The translations under genes were made by a program, and so were the position numbers. A stretch of 64,000 nucleotides of DNA. It comes from Marinospirillum alkalitolerans. GTDB lineage: Bacteria; Pseudomonadota; Gammaproteobacteria; Pseudomonadales; Halomonadaceae. Location of the stretch: positions 349,178 to 413,177 of the forward strand of contig NZ_JBANFI010000003.1 in assembly GCF_045055655.1 (NCBI RefSeq). The letters run 5' to 3'. This document shows positions 25,525 to 33,891 of the stretch, in pieces (the stretch's first letter is position 1; every line of letters begins with the position of its first letter). Under the pieces are notes generated by a model. It searched no databases and was not told the DNA's origin. It was given only the letters and a program-made list of their open reading frames with translations.

Positions 25525-26688
25525 TCAATCTGCAGGCCTTGGGCTGATTGGCGCTGCGCTGTCCTGCTCCAGACGTTCAAGAGCCTGGTTCAGTGTGCTG
25601 CCTTCCATAATATTGACGATCTTGTACGCATAGCGTGGATCAGTGGCATAACCCGCCTGCTGCAAGCCGCGCGCAAAGGCACGTGGATTATCGGTTTGCT
25701 CTAATGCGGACTGATAGCGTGGATTGGCGAGCAGAAAATCTACATAATCTTCCATGGATTGCTCAAAAGAATCATAAGCACGAAAAGCCCAGCGCTCTTG
25801 TTGCGGCCGACCATTGCGATATTCGAGTGTCGGTACCTCCGCCGCTTCACCAGACCAGCGTCGATCTGCCTTAATCCCAAAGAGATTAAAGCTGTTGCTG
25901 CCATCGGCACGCGCAATCATATGGCGACCCCAACCGGTTTCGAGTGCAGACTGGGCCAGCATAAAACGCGGATCAACACCCAAGCGCGCCGCCGCCTGCT
26001 CGGCAATTGGATAGAGGTGGCGAACAAAGTCTTCTGGGCTGGCAAAATAGGTGCGCTTGTCTTCGCGCACAGGCAAACCACTGATTTCTAATGGCTGACG
26101 CCCCACTGACTCGCTAGCAGCGGCATAGGGTGGACGACGACCGGCTTGCAGCGCCTGCGCGGTACGCTCGCTGGCCTCACGCTGCGCCGCGATGGCAGCC
26201 GGTGTCTGCTCGGGGTTGGCCGCTTCCGCCAAGGGCGCGCGCACTTGAGTAAAATTGAGACGGCGATCAGCGAGCTGCTGCACCAACTCATCTGACAGCT
26301 GCTGTGCACTGCGCCGAACATGATCCGGTACGGGCTCACCTGGCTCTGGGCGCTCACGCGAGAGTTGATTGACCAGCATTTGCGCTAAGCCCAGGCCCTC
26401 TCCGTTACCGCCTTGACTGATGGCTAAGGAAAACTGCTCATCAAGCATGCCTTCAAAAAAGCCCATTTCCTGCGAATGCAGCAGGCGATTTTCACCCGCC
26501 AGCGTTTCATTCGCCTCACGCGAGCTTTGCAAAATCATTTGGATAAACAGCGCTTCAAACTGACGAGCGACTTCGCGCAGCGCTTCAGGATCATTTTCTA
26601 TCGCACCACGCTGCAGATCACGCAAGCCCTGAAAATCGTGATACGAGGCTTGAGCTCGGGTGTAGCTACCGCTGGAATCACCGATCAT
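25525..26688 (-). CDS. flgJ: Flagellar rod-assembly protein and peptidoglycan hydrolase FlgJ
   Basis: A 387-residue protein. The N-terminal rod-chaperone part (about 35-105, EVARQFEALFIQMILQSSREAN) helps cap the growing rod; the C-terminal part (about 215-370) is a glucosaminidase-type domain that cuts peptidoglycan so that the rod can pass: PEDFVRHLYPIAEQAA, LAQSALETGWGRHM with the catalytic Glu, and YATDPRYAYKIV. A 100-residue linker rich in Arg, Ala and Glu joins them and is longer than in E. coli (313 residues). Start follows GGAGAGCAGC. Ten bases after flgI. Confidence 0.94.
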   Translation of the reverse strand: MIGDSSGSYTRAQASYHDFQGLRDLQRGAIENDPEALREVARQFEALFIQMILQSSREANETLAGENRLLHSQEMGFFEGMLDEQFSLAISQGGNGEGLGLAQMLVNQLSRERPEPGEPVPDHVRRSAQQLSDELVQQLADRRLNFTQVRAPLAEAANPEQTPAAIAAQREASERTAQALQAGRRPPYAAASESVGRQPLEISGLPVREDKRTYFASPEDFVRHLYPIAEQAAARLGVDPRFMLAQSALETGWGRHMIARADGSNSFNLFGIKADRRWSGEAAEVPTLEYRNGRPQQERWAFRAYDSFEQSMEDYVDFLLANPRYQSALEQTDNPRAFARGLQQAGYATDPRYAYKIVNIMEGSTLNQALERLEQDSAAPISPRPAD

Positions 26689-26698
26689 GCTGCTCTCC

Positions 26699-27820
26699 TT
26701 AAATCACGATCAACTGGGCGTTTAAAGCACCTGCCTGCTTCAGTGCTTCAAGGATCGCCATCAGATCACCTGGGGCCGCGCCAACTTGATTCACGGCACG
26801 CACGATTTCATCAAGGGTGACGCCAGCATCAAAGCGGAACATCGGATTGTTTTCTTGGTCGATGGTGATTTCCGTGTTTTCTTGCACCATGGCTTCACCA
26901 TTCGCGAAGGCCTCTGGCTGCACCACTTGCGGCTGCTCAGCAATCGTCACAGTCAAACTCCCATGCGTCACGGCGGCTGGGGCAACGCGCACATTTTGGC
27001 CGATAATGATCGTGCCAGTACGCGAGTTAATAATCACACGGGCCGAGGCAGCAGCAGGGGCCACCTCCAGATTTTCCAACACAGAAAGAAAACCAACGCG
27101 CTGGCTAGGATCACGAGGCGCACGCACACGAATGGAAACTGGATCTAAGGCTTGCGCAATACCCGCGCCCATCAGCTCATTAATGGTTTCTTCAATTCGG
27201 CGCGCAGTTGTGAAATCTGGATTATGCAGATTGAAAGTCAGCGTATCGCCATCTGAAAAATGGTGTGCCACCTCACGCTCAACAATCGCACCATTGGGAA
27301 TACGACCCACGCTAGGCACATTCACCGTGACCCGCGACCCATCTGCACCACCTGCACCAAAGCCGCCAACCACAAGACTGCCTTGCGCGACAGCATAGAC
27401 CTGCCCATCTGCGCCACGTAGTGGGGTCATCAATAGCGTACCACCGCGTAGGCTATCGGCATTGCCGATCGAAGACACCGTAATATCAATACTTTGCCCT
27501 GGCTTGGCAAAGGCTGGCAGTTCTGCGTTGACCGTGACGGCCGCCACATTTTGTGAACGTGGATTGACCCCTGGCGGCAAGGTAATACCAAACTGATTCA
27601 TCATATTGGCGAAGGTTTGATTGGTGAAGGGCGCGTTATCGCCTGTCCCATCAAGACCCACTACCAAACCATAACCAATCAACTGGTTAGCCCGCACACC
27701 TTCGACACTGGTGAGATCCTTAAGACGACTCATGGGCTCATTAGCCCATGCCTGCGTCCAGCTGGAAATCAGCAGACTCAGTGCGAATGCTAGAGAGAAG
27801 AAACCTTGTTGTAATCGCAT
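26699..27820 (-). CDS. flgI: Flagellar P-ring protein FlgI
   Basis: A 373-residue periplasmic protein that forms the P ring of the basal body in the peptidoglycan layer. A Sec signal peptide spans residues 1-27 (LAFALSLLISSWTQAWANEP). The mature start SRLKDLTSVEGVRANQLIGYGLVVGL and later GTLLMTPLRGADGQVYAVAQG and the C-terminal TLDEIVRAVNQVGAAPGDLMAILEALKQAGAL (seen in parts) are highly characteristic. Length matches the family. It is 17 bases after flgH in the operon. Confidence 0.96.
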   Translation of the reverse strand: MRLQQGFFSLAFALSLLISSWTQAWANEPMSRLKDLTSVEGVRANQLIGYGLVVGLDGTGDNAPFTNQTFANMMNQFGITLPPGVNPRSQNVAAVTVNAELPAFAKPGQSIDITVSSIGNADSLRGGTLLMTPLRGADGQVYAVAQGSLVVGGFGAGGADGSRVTVNVPSVGRIPNGAIVEREVAHHFSDGDTLTFNLHNPDFTTARRIEETINELMGAGIAQALDPVSIRVRAPRDPSQRVGFLSVLENLEVAPAAASARVIINSRTGTIIIGQNVRVAPAAVTHGSLTVTIAEQPQVVQPEAFANGEAMVQENTEITIDQENNPMFRFDAGVTLDEIVRAVNQVGAAPGDLMAILEALKQAGALNAQLIVI

Positions 27821-27837
27821 GCAGATTCAGCTCCAGC

Positions 27838-28506
27838 TTAAAGCGGCCACCAGCCACTATTCAGAAAACGGGTGAGCCAACCTTGGCGATTTGCATTGGC
27901 GAGTTCACCTGTGCTGCTATAGGTTAAACGCGCATCGGCTAATTGGGTTGAGGACACAGTATTATTAGGGCGAATATCTTCTGGACGCACAATGCCAGAG
28001 ACGCGCACATACTCTGAACCTTGGTTCAAATTCATCCACTTTTCGCCGCGCACCAGCATATTGCCGTTGGGGTAAACCTCATGCACCGTTACCGTAATAC
28101 TGCCTAACAGGCTATTACTTTGATCAGAAGAAGCCTCACCCGAGAAGTCTCGATCTGAACTCAGGTTCGCCCCCACATTTAAACGTTCACGCCCTGCAAT
28201 CACTGGTGTAGCAACATTGACACTGGTGGAGCGGTTAAGATCTGTGCTGGACGAATTACTCGCACGGGTGCGTTCTTCAAGCTGCACCGTAATCACATCA
28301 CCAACACGATAGGCCTTGCGATCACCAAACAAGGTGGGAGAGTGATTGGCATGATACAGAGAGCCACGCGTGGCGGGCGGTGGCTCCATCTGGCTTGGCT
28401 GCACCGGTGCATAATGGGGATCATCAGGCTCAACCACCGGCCGGCCACCACAGGCGGCTAAGAGCGCCAGGCTGGCGATCACCACAAGCCGTAATGCATT
28501 ACACAT
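27838..28506 (-). CDS. flgH: Flagellar L-ring lipoprotein FlgH
   Basis: A 222-residue outer-membrane lipoprotein forming the L ring. The signal ends in the lipobox LAAC with the lipidated Cys19; start MCNALRLV at 28506 is chosen because AGAGGAAC precedes it and because it gives a normal signal peptide. Family marks: GSLYHANHSPTLFGDRKAYRVGDVITVQL, NVGANLSS, LLGSITVTVHEVYPNGNMLVRGEK and the C-terminal GWLTRFLN. In the order flgF-G-H-I-J. Confidence 0.95.
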   Translation of the reverse strand: MCNALRLVVIASLALLAACGGRPVVEPDDPHYAPVQPSQMEPPPATRGSLYHANHSPTLFGDRKAYRVGDVITVQLEERTRASNSSSTDLNRSTSVNVATPVIAGRERLNVGANLSSDRDFSGEASSDQSNSLLGSITVTVHEVYPNGNMLVRGEKWMNLNQGSEYVRVSGIVRPEDIRPNNTVSSTQLADARLTYSSTGELANANRQGWLTRFLNSGWWPL

Positions 28507-28564
28507 GTCCAGTTCCTCTTTATTTATTTCTTGCTGCCTATCCAACCAGGACTTCAGTACGCGC

Positions 28565-29353
28565 TTACAGGGTTTGGGTCAGATTGCGCAGCATATCATC
28601 AGCCGCTGAAACAACCTTAGTATTCATTTCATAGGCGCGCTGGGTCGTAATCATATCCACCAGCTCTTCAACAGCACTGACGTTAGACAGCTCCAGCATG
28701 CTCTGCTCTACGCTACCAAAGCCATTTTCTCCACCAACGCCATCAATCGGCGCACCAGAGCCTGCCGTTTCAGCAAAGACATTGTTACCCAGAGCCAGCA
28801 AACCAGCAGGATTGATAAAATCGACCAGCTCAACCTGACCGATTTCTTGTGGGTTATTATTTTCACCCGCTTGGGTAATCGTCACCACACCATCACGACC
28901 GATGGTGATCGAGTTGGTATTTTGTGGCAGGACGATCTCTGGCTCCAGCGGGAAGCCATTCGAGTTCACGATGCGTCCATCTGCATCGAGGTGGAATTGA
29001 CCATTGCGCGTATAGCTGACTTCACCATCTGGCATTTGCAGGCGGAAGAAACCACGGCCATTGATCGCGATATCCAGCGGCTGGTTCGTCACTTCAAGGC
29101 TGCCTTCAGTAAACTGGCGCTGAGTGGCCACCACGCGCACACCTGTACCTAGCTGCAAGCCAGTAGGCAGCGTGGTGTTATCACCATTTTGAGCACCTGG
29201 TAAACGCTGTGCTTGATAAAGCAGATCTTCAAACACCGCACGATTACGCTTAAAACCCACCGTATTGACGTTGGCGAGGTTGTTAGAAATAGTAGAGAGT
29301 TTGGTGTCCATGGCTTGTAAGCCTGTACGACCTGTCCATAAAGCTGGATGCAT
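28565..29353 (-). CDS. flgG: Flagellar distal rod protein FlgG
   Basis: A 262-residue distal-rod protein of the flg rod/hook family. N-terminal HPALWTGRTGLQAMDTKLST and the ISNNLANVNTVGFKRNRA motif, plus C-terminal SAVEELVDMITTQRAYEMNTK, are diagnostic. Length equals the usual 260-262. Start follows CAGGAGAAGACA. It lies between flgF and flgH. Confidence 0.97.
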   Translation of the reverse strand: MHPALWTGRTGLQAMDTKLSTISNNLANVNTVGFKRNRAVFEDLLYQAQRLPGAQNGDNTTLPTGLQLGTGVRVVATQRQFTEGSLEVTNQPLDIAINGRGFFRLQMPDGEVSYTRNGQFHLDADGRIVNSNGFPLEPEIVLPQNTNSITIGRDGVVTITQAGENNNPQEIGQVELVDFINPAGLLALGNNVFAETAGSGAPIDGVGGENGFGSVEQSMLELSNVSAVEELVDMITTQRAYEMNTKVVSAADDMLRNLTQTL

Positions 29354-29417
29354 TGTCTTCTCCTGACTTCAATTCGACTTGCCTGTTCCCAGGCTTAAAA
29401 AATCATTCGATGCTGAA

Positions 29418-30164
29418 TTAGCCCATGCGCAGCAAGCTGTTGACGCTCGCGCTGGTATCATCAACCGATTTCATCATCTTCACATTCATTTCATACTGGC
29501 GTGATAAGGCCAAAAGACTAGTTAACTCGCTGACTGCATTCACATTACTGGTTTCCAGTGCGCCAGATTCCAGCTGGACTTGCTCTGCCAACTCAAGCGG
29601 CACATCAATACCCATTGGGCGCATCAGACCGTCCAAACCCTTCTCCATAACGACGCCCTGCTCTTGGGCACTGACCAGCTTGATTTGATCCACAATCTCG
29701 ACATCAGCACCACCCGCTTGGTTACCCAATGCAATACCACCATCGGCGTTGATATGAATATGCTGGCCTTGCGGCAAGACGATCGGCCCGCCATTGCCGA
29801 TAATCGGCAAGCCATTGCCTGTACGTAGCACACCATTGGGATCAATATTCAGATCGCCACGGCGAGTATAGGCTTCGGTGCCATCAGGGGCCTGTACCGC
29901 GATCCAGCCTTCACCGCGCACCGCAATATCAAGGTTGCGCCCAGTATACTCATAGCTGCCCGCCTGTATATCGGTAGCAGGACGCTCGGTGAGGGCATAA
30001 ACACGGCTAGGGTGATGCTGACCAAAAACAGGCATGGCGCGGGCTTGCTCAAAATCAGCACGAAAGCCTGTTGTGTTCACGTTGGCAAGGTTATTGGAGC
30101 GTGCCGTTTGTGCCAGCATATTGTGCTTAGCGCCGGTCATCGCAATAAAAAGGGCTTTATCCAT
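29418..30164 (-). CDS. flgF: Flagellar proximal rod protein FlgF
   Basis: A 248-residue proximal-rod protein. The start MDKALFIAMTGAKHNMLAQT at 30164 follows CGGAGACTGAC; the long in-frame extension upstream would run through the promoter and terminator and is rejected. The SNNLANVNTTGFRADFEQ rod motif and the C-terminal VNAVSELTSLLALSRQYEMN are present. First gene of a separate transcription unit: a sigma-54 promoter is only 33 bases before the ATG, and the flgE terminator lies just beyond it. Confidence 0.95.
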   Translation of the reverse strand: MDKALFIAMTGAKHNMLAQTARSNNLANVNTTGFRADFEQARAMPVFGQHHPSRVYALTERPATDIQAGSYEYTGRNLDIAVRGEGWIAVQAPDGTEAYTRRGDLNIDPNGVLRTGNGLPIIGNGGPIVLPQGQHIHINADGGIALGNQAGGADVEIVDQIKLVSAQEQGVVMEKGLDGLMRPMGIDVPLELAEQVQLESGALETSNVNAVSELTSLLALSRQYEMNVKMMKSVDDTSASVNSLLRMG

Positions 30165-30196
30165 GTCAGTCTCCGCAAGCTGAATAGACAAGTCTT

Positions 30197-30212
30197 TGCA
30201 AGGCCTGTGCCA
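30197..30212 (-). promoter_or_regulatory. Sigma-54 promoter of flgFGHIJ(KL)
   Basis: On the minus strand TGGCACAGGCCTTGCA matches the sigma-54 consensus TGGCACG-N4-TTGCA in all but one position, with GG and GC ten bases apart. Transcription would start about 20 bases before flgF. In Pseudomonas flgF-L is a FleR/sigma-54-dependent unit. Confidence 0.85.
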
Positions 30213-30251
30213 AACTCCTGCAAGGCAATACACAGCAATCAATAGAAACAA

Positions 30252-30277
30252 AAAAAGCGCACCGAAGCGCGCTTTTT
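30252..30277 (-). terminator. Terminator between flgE and flgF
   Basis: Stem AAAAAGCGC / GCGCTTTTT with an 8-base loop, with a T run on the minus strand, 18 bases after the flgE stop. It separates flgBCDE from flgFGHIJKL. Confidence 0.85.
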
Positions 30278-30294
30278 GGGCCAGCATACAAAAA

Positions 30295-31938
30295 TTAACG
30301 CAGATTGATAATCGTCTGAGTAATCGTATCTTGCGTCTGGATCGTCTTGGCATTGGCCTGATAGTTACGCTGACCAATAATCATCTTCACCAGCTCTTCA
30401 GCCAGATCGACGTTAGAATCTTCCAAGGCACCACCGGCAATCGTACCCGTAATACCCGTACCAGCCACGTTAATGGTCGGAATCCCTGAGTCAGGACTTT
30501 CTAACCAAGCCGTCGAGCCATTTGGACGCAAACCTTCTGGGTTAGTAAAGGTCGCTATTGGCACTTGACCCACAACCTTATTCTGACCATTGGTATAACG
30601 ACCAAAGATACTGCCATCGGCGCCAACTTCAAGCCCCGCAAGACGCCCAGTGGTATAACCATCTTGGCTTTGTGACTGAGCAGAGAAGGCCGCACCATAT
30701 TGTGTGGTGCCACGTAGGTTGTAAGTAAAGCTATTTGCATTTGGGGTAGGTCCCATCCAAGCGCCAGCCAGATACTCCGTAGGAACACTCAAGTTGAAAG
30801 ATCCAGGTGAATTCGCAGGTGGCACTGTATTGACATTCCCGTCATTAAACCCAGAAAAAGCACCCTGGGTATTAAAGGTCAGCGTTTTCTGAACCAGAGT
30901 AGTAGGATCCCCACCTCCAGTTACCCAATCATTGAAGTTGGCTGCAGTCAAATATTCACCGCTTCCTACAGGAAACTCAACTGCATTGCCATTCCCATCA
31001 ACAAATTTTCCATCAAAGGCCATAATCATAGCCCAAGCATTTCCTTCAGCAGAGTTGCTCGGTTCAACTTTAACAAAGTACTGACTCACCACATGCTCAA
31101 TGCCTAAACTGTCATATACCTTAGTAGGATTTTGATCAGAGTAGGTCGTACGATCATTTGGATTAAAGCTAAAAGATCCAACTTGAAAATCATCGGGATC
31201 TATAGGGTTACCAGCAAGTTCCAAAGCAACACCAGGAGAAATAGACCCTATAATTTGGGCCTTCAAAACAATATTTGGCGCCGTACCCACCACATCATAA
31301 CCCTGGCCATCAATAACCACAGTTTCAGGCGTTACCACACCATTAGCATCTACGTTTAACGTAGTACCCACACCATCTATATTTAAAATCACATCATTAG
31401 CAACACCATTCAAAGGTATTGTCGTTAAGGTGCCTAGGTTTTCTTTACGCGAATCAAAATTAAATTCTAAGTCCAAACGACCCGTGGCCTTAGGCTCAAT
31501 ATTGGTTTGACTAATGCGCATATCACCCATTACACCCTGCACATTGCCTTGATCATCAGCGGTATAGCCTTGCAAACGCTTCCCTGTATTATTGATGATA
31601 TAACCATCTTTATCCAAATTAAAATAACCAGCACGCGTATATTCTGTCTGCCCATTATTAGAAAGAATAAAGTAACCATTACCTTCAATCGCCATATCTA
31701 ATGCGCGATCGGTATAGTTGATATTCCCTTGGGTGTGCTGCTGAGAAACACGCTCAACCAATACACCTGAACCTGTCGAATGCTTACCTGTACCCAGAAT
31801 CGAGGCACTATAAACATCACCAAATTCAGCGCGCGATTGCTTAAAGCCCACCGTGCTGGCGTTGGCAATATTGTTGCCTGTTACACTTAAATCCATCTGC
31901 GCCGCACGCAGACCTGATAAACCGATATTAAAACTCAT
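30295..31938 (-). CDS. flgE: Flagellar hook protein FlgE
   Basis: A 547-residue hook subunit. The N-terminal rod-hook motif SFNIGLSGLRAAQMDLSVTG, NNIANASTVGFKQSRAEFGD and the C-terminal EELVKMIIGQRNYQANAKTI are typical, as is the YTRAGYFNLDKDGYIINNTG segment. It is about 145 residues longer than E. coli FlgE (402), with the extra length in the outer D2/D3 domains. The DNA of that middle part (about 31,000-31,700) is visibly more AT-rich than its surroundings. Start follows GGGGAGAGC. Last gene before the internal terminator. Confidence 0.95.
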   Translation of the reverse strand: MSFNIGLSGLRAAQMDLSVTGNNIANASTVGFKQSRAEFGDVYSASILGTGKHSTGSGVLVERVSQQHTQGNINYTDRALDMAIEGNGYFILSNNGQTEYTRAGYFNLDKDGYIINNTGKRLQGYTADDQGNVQGVMGDMRISQTNIEPKATGRLDLEFNFDSRKENLGTLTTIPLNGVANDVILNIDGVGTTLNVDANGVVTPETVVIDGQGYDVVGTAPNIVLKAQIIGSISPGVALELAGNPIDPDDFQVGSFSFNPNDRTTYSDQNPTKVYDSLGIEHVVSQYFVKVEPSNSAEGNAWAMIMAFDGKFVDGNGNAVEFPVGSGEYLTAANFNDWVTGGGDPTTLVQKTLTFNTQGAFSGFNDGNVNTVPPANSPGSFNLSVPTEYLAGAWMGPTPNANSFTYNLRGTTQYGAAFSAQSQSQDGYTTGRLAGLEVGADGSIFGRYTNGQNKVVGQVPIATFTNPEGLRPNGSTAWLESPDSGIPTINVAGTGITGTIAGGALEDSNVDLAEELVKMIIGQRNYQANAKTIQTQDTITQTIINLR

Positions 31939-31962
31939 GACTTAGCTCTCCCCTGCCAGAAA

Positions 31963-32652
31963 TTAGTTAACGACTTTAACGTTGCGTAGCGGAACAGCTT
32001 GATCCATTCCACTGATATTCAGCATGATCTCGCCCCGCTCACCAGCATTCAGCGCCACACTGGTGACACTGCGGCCCAGGTAAAGATCGACCGCCTCGTG
32101 CTGACCATCAATCGAAGCAAAAGCACGGAACTGATAAACACCTGAAGGGAAGGGCTCACCTTCGGTGTCAAGACCATCCCATTCAAAAGCAATATCACCT
32201 GCCTCACGACCACCTAAAGAGATATCACCGATGTATTCACCATCACCGGAGTAAACGGCAACAAACACATCGGGCGAGCTTGCCGAAAGCTCAATGGTGC
32301 CTTTCACTGAATCACCTTCTTTTAGCTCGGTGAAGTTGGTCAGCACCTGCACCTGACGACCCACCAGCGTAGAAGCTTGCAAAGCCTGAGTGGATTGCAG
32401 GCTGACCGCAAATTGCTCAACGGTTTTATTCAGGTTGGTGATCCCCTCAAGAGAGGAGAACTGTGCCAACTGAGCAATAAATTCGGTGTTGTCTGTTGGC
32501 TCCAGCGGATCCTGGTTTTCCAGCTGAGTCACCAGCAGGCGCATAAACTCGTCTTTGCCCAACTCATTGCTACCTTGAGCGCGATTCGCGGCGGCACGAC
32601 GCTCGTTATCCGCTTGCAAGGATTGATAGAGGGGAGTGGCTTCTAATGACAT
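31963..32652 (-). CDS. flgD: Flagellar hook-capping protein FlgD
   Basis: A 229-residue scaffold that caps the growing hook. N-terminal LGKDEFMRLLVTQLENQDPL and EFIAQLAQFSSLEGITNLN are the conserved capping motif; the C-terminal part is a fibronectin/tudor-like fold (FEWDGLDTEGEPFPSGVYQF). The ATG at 32652 follows AAGGTGAAAGAG; a GTG three codons earlier overlaps that site and is rejected. 24 bases before flgE. Confidence 0.93.
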   Translation of the reverse strand: MSLEATPLYQSLQADNERRAAANRAQGSNELGKDEFMRLLVTQLENQDPLEPTDNTEFIAQLAQFSSLEGITNLNKTVEQFAVSLQSTQALQASTLVGRQVQVLTNFTELKEGDSVKGTIELSASSPDVFVAVYSGDGEYIGDISLGGREAGDIAFEWDGLDTEGEPFPSGVYQFRAFASIDGQHEAVDLYLGRSVTSVALNAGERGEIMLNISGMDQAVPLRNVKVVN

Positions 32653-32720
32653 CTCTTTCACCTTAACTTGTTGACTGGCGGCAAGGCTTTGCCGCTCAGA
32701 CGAAAAAAGGGCTGCCCGAA

Positions 32721-33194
32721 TTAGGCGTTCTGACCGAGCGTTAACACACGCTGCATCATCTGCTTGGTGGTGTTCATGACTTCCACATTCGTCTGGAAGG
32801 AGCGTGAAGCCGCCATCATGTCGGTCATCTCTTCAACAACATTGACGTTTGGATAGAAGACATAGCCTTCTTCGTTGGCCATTGGATGGTTTGGCTCGTA
32901 ACGCATTTGCAGCTCTTGATTACTCTCAACGATACCCAGCACATTGACACCCTGACCCGCCACATCGCGTGGATTAAAGCTGGTCACTGGATTCTGAAAA
33001 CCCTGTTGATCAGTAATCCCTTGGCGATAACGCTCTAAAATAGGAGCAAAGACGGGCTTGCGCGCGCGATAGGTGTCTTCGATAGAAGAACTCACACTCT
33101 GCGCGTTCGCTAGGTTAGAAGCCGTGGTATTCAAACGCACACTTTGCGCGTTCATCCCAGTTCCAGCGATATCAAAAATTCGATTTAAAGACAT
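32721..33194 (-). CDS. flgC: Flagellar proximal rod protein FlgC
   Basis: A 157-residue rod protein. LNRIFDIAGTGMNAQSVRLN, TTASNLANAQSVSSS and the C-terminal PNVNVVEEMTDMMAASRSFQ are diagnostic. Slightly longer than the E. coli protein (134), mainly in a loop around residues 50-80. Start follows AGGAGAGCAAC. Between flgB and flgD. Confidence 0.94.
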   Translation of the reverse strand: MSLNRIFDIAGTGMNAQSVRLNTTASNLANAQSVSSSIEDTYRARKPVFAPILERYRQGITDQQGFQNPVTSFNPRDVAGQGVNVLGIVESNQELQMRYEPNHPMANEEGYVFYPNVNVVEEMTDMMAASRSFQTNVEVMNTTKQMMQRVLTLGQNA

Positions 33195-33216
33195 GTTGCT
33201 CTCCTATTCGCTGGGC

Positions 33217-33618
33217 TTAGCCTTGATCACGCAGAGCTTTAGACAGGCCACTGAAACGACTATTCAAAAAGGTAAAGCTGCTCTGAAAGTCCATCGCGTT
33301 GCGGGCAAACTCGGCCTGCTCGATATTGGTTTCAACTGTGTTGCCATCAATGGCGGGCTGATGTGGAATGCGGTACTGGAGCGAACTATCTTCGATGATC
33401 GCCTCAGCTGGGATATGGCGCGCCGAAGTGCGATTCAACTCCATACGCTGGCGACTCTCGTATTCACCGCGCAAAATACCTTGAAAATCCAGATCTCGCG
33501 CTTTAAAGCCCGGCGTATCGCTGTTCGCCAGATTATTCGCTAGGATCTCTGAGCGACGACTACGCACATTCAGCGCTTCTGCATGAATACCAAGAGCATT
33601 ATTAAAGTTGATGGCCAT
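33217..33618 (-). CDS. flgB: Flagellar proximal rod protein FlgB
   Basis: A 133-residue rod protein, first gene of flgBCDE. The ATG at 33618 (MAINFNNALGIHAEAL) follows CGGAGAAGTGCAG. The frame extends 22 codons further, but that part overlaps the sigma-54 promoter and has no site. RRSEILANNLANSDTPGFKARDLDF is the family motif (seen as two parts), and VETNIEQAEFARNAMDFQSS marks the C-terminus. FlgA and FlgM genes, often next door, are not here. Confidence 0.94.
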   Translation of the reverse strand: MAINFNNALGIHAEALNVRSRRSEILANNLANSDTPGFKARDLDFQGILRGEYESRQRMELNRTSARHIPAEAIIEDSSLQYRIPHQPAIDGNTVETNIEQAEFARNAMDFQSSFTFLNSRFSGLSKALRDQG

Positions 33619-33672
33619 CTGCACTTCTCCGTTCTGCGACGCTGCCACTGGGCAGGCATATAGCGCTCTACA

Positions 33673-33688
33673 TACAAAATTCATGCCA
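33673..33688 (-). promoter_or_regulatory. Sigma-54 promoter of flgBCDE
   Basis: On the minus strand TGGCATGAATTTTGTA resembles TGGCACG-N4-TTGCA with two changes (one in each half); the -12 GC is GT. It would start transcription about 45 bases before flgB. Weaker than the flgF site but in the right place. Confidence 0.65.
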
Positions 33689-33891
33689 CCACAACTTTAT
33701 CCTTTATAAACAAAGAATTAGAAAATAAAGGTGTTTTTCATCTGATCTCACCATTGCTGATCAGGCGTCTAGCGGCAAAAGGCTGCCGCTCATTTTTACC
33801 CCTCCTTCAAGCAAATTTTGCTAATATTGGCTTCTCGGCCGTTTGTATCGGCAAGACTTCTGCCTCACCGCCTGATATCACAAGGAACTGT

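Noticed and set aside
30165..30377. An in-frame extension upstream of flgF with a hydrophobic stretch
   Set aside because: It runs through a terminator and a sigma-54 promoter; the ATG at 30164 has a proper site and matches the family start.
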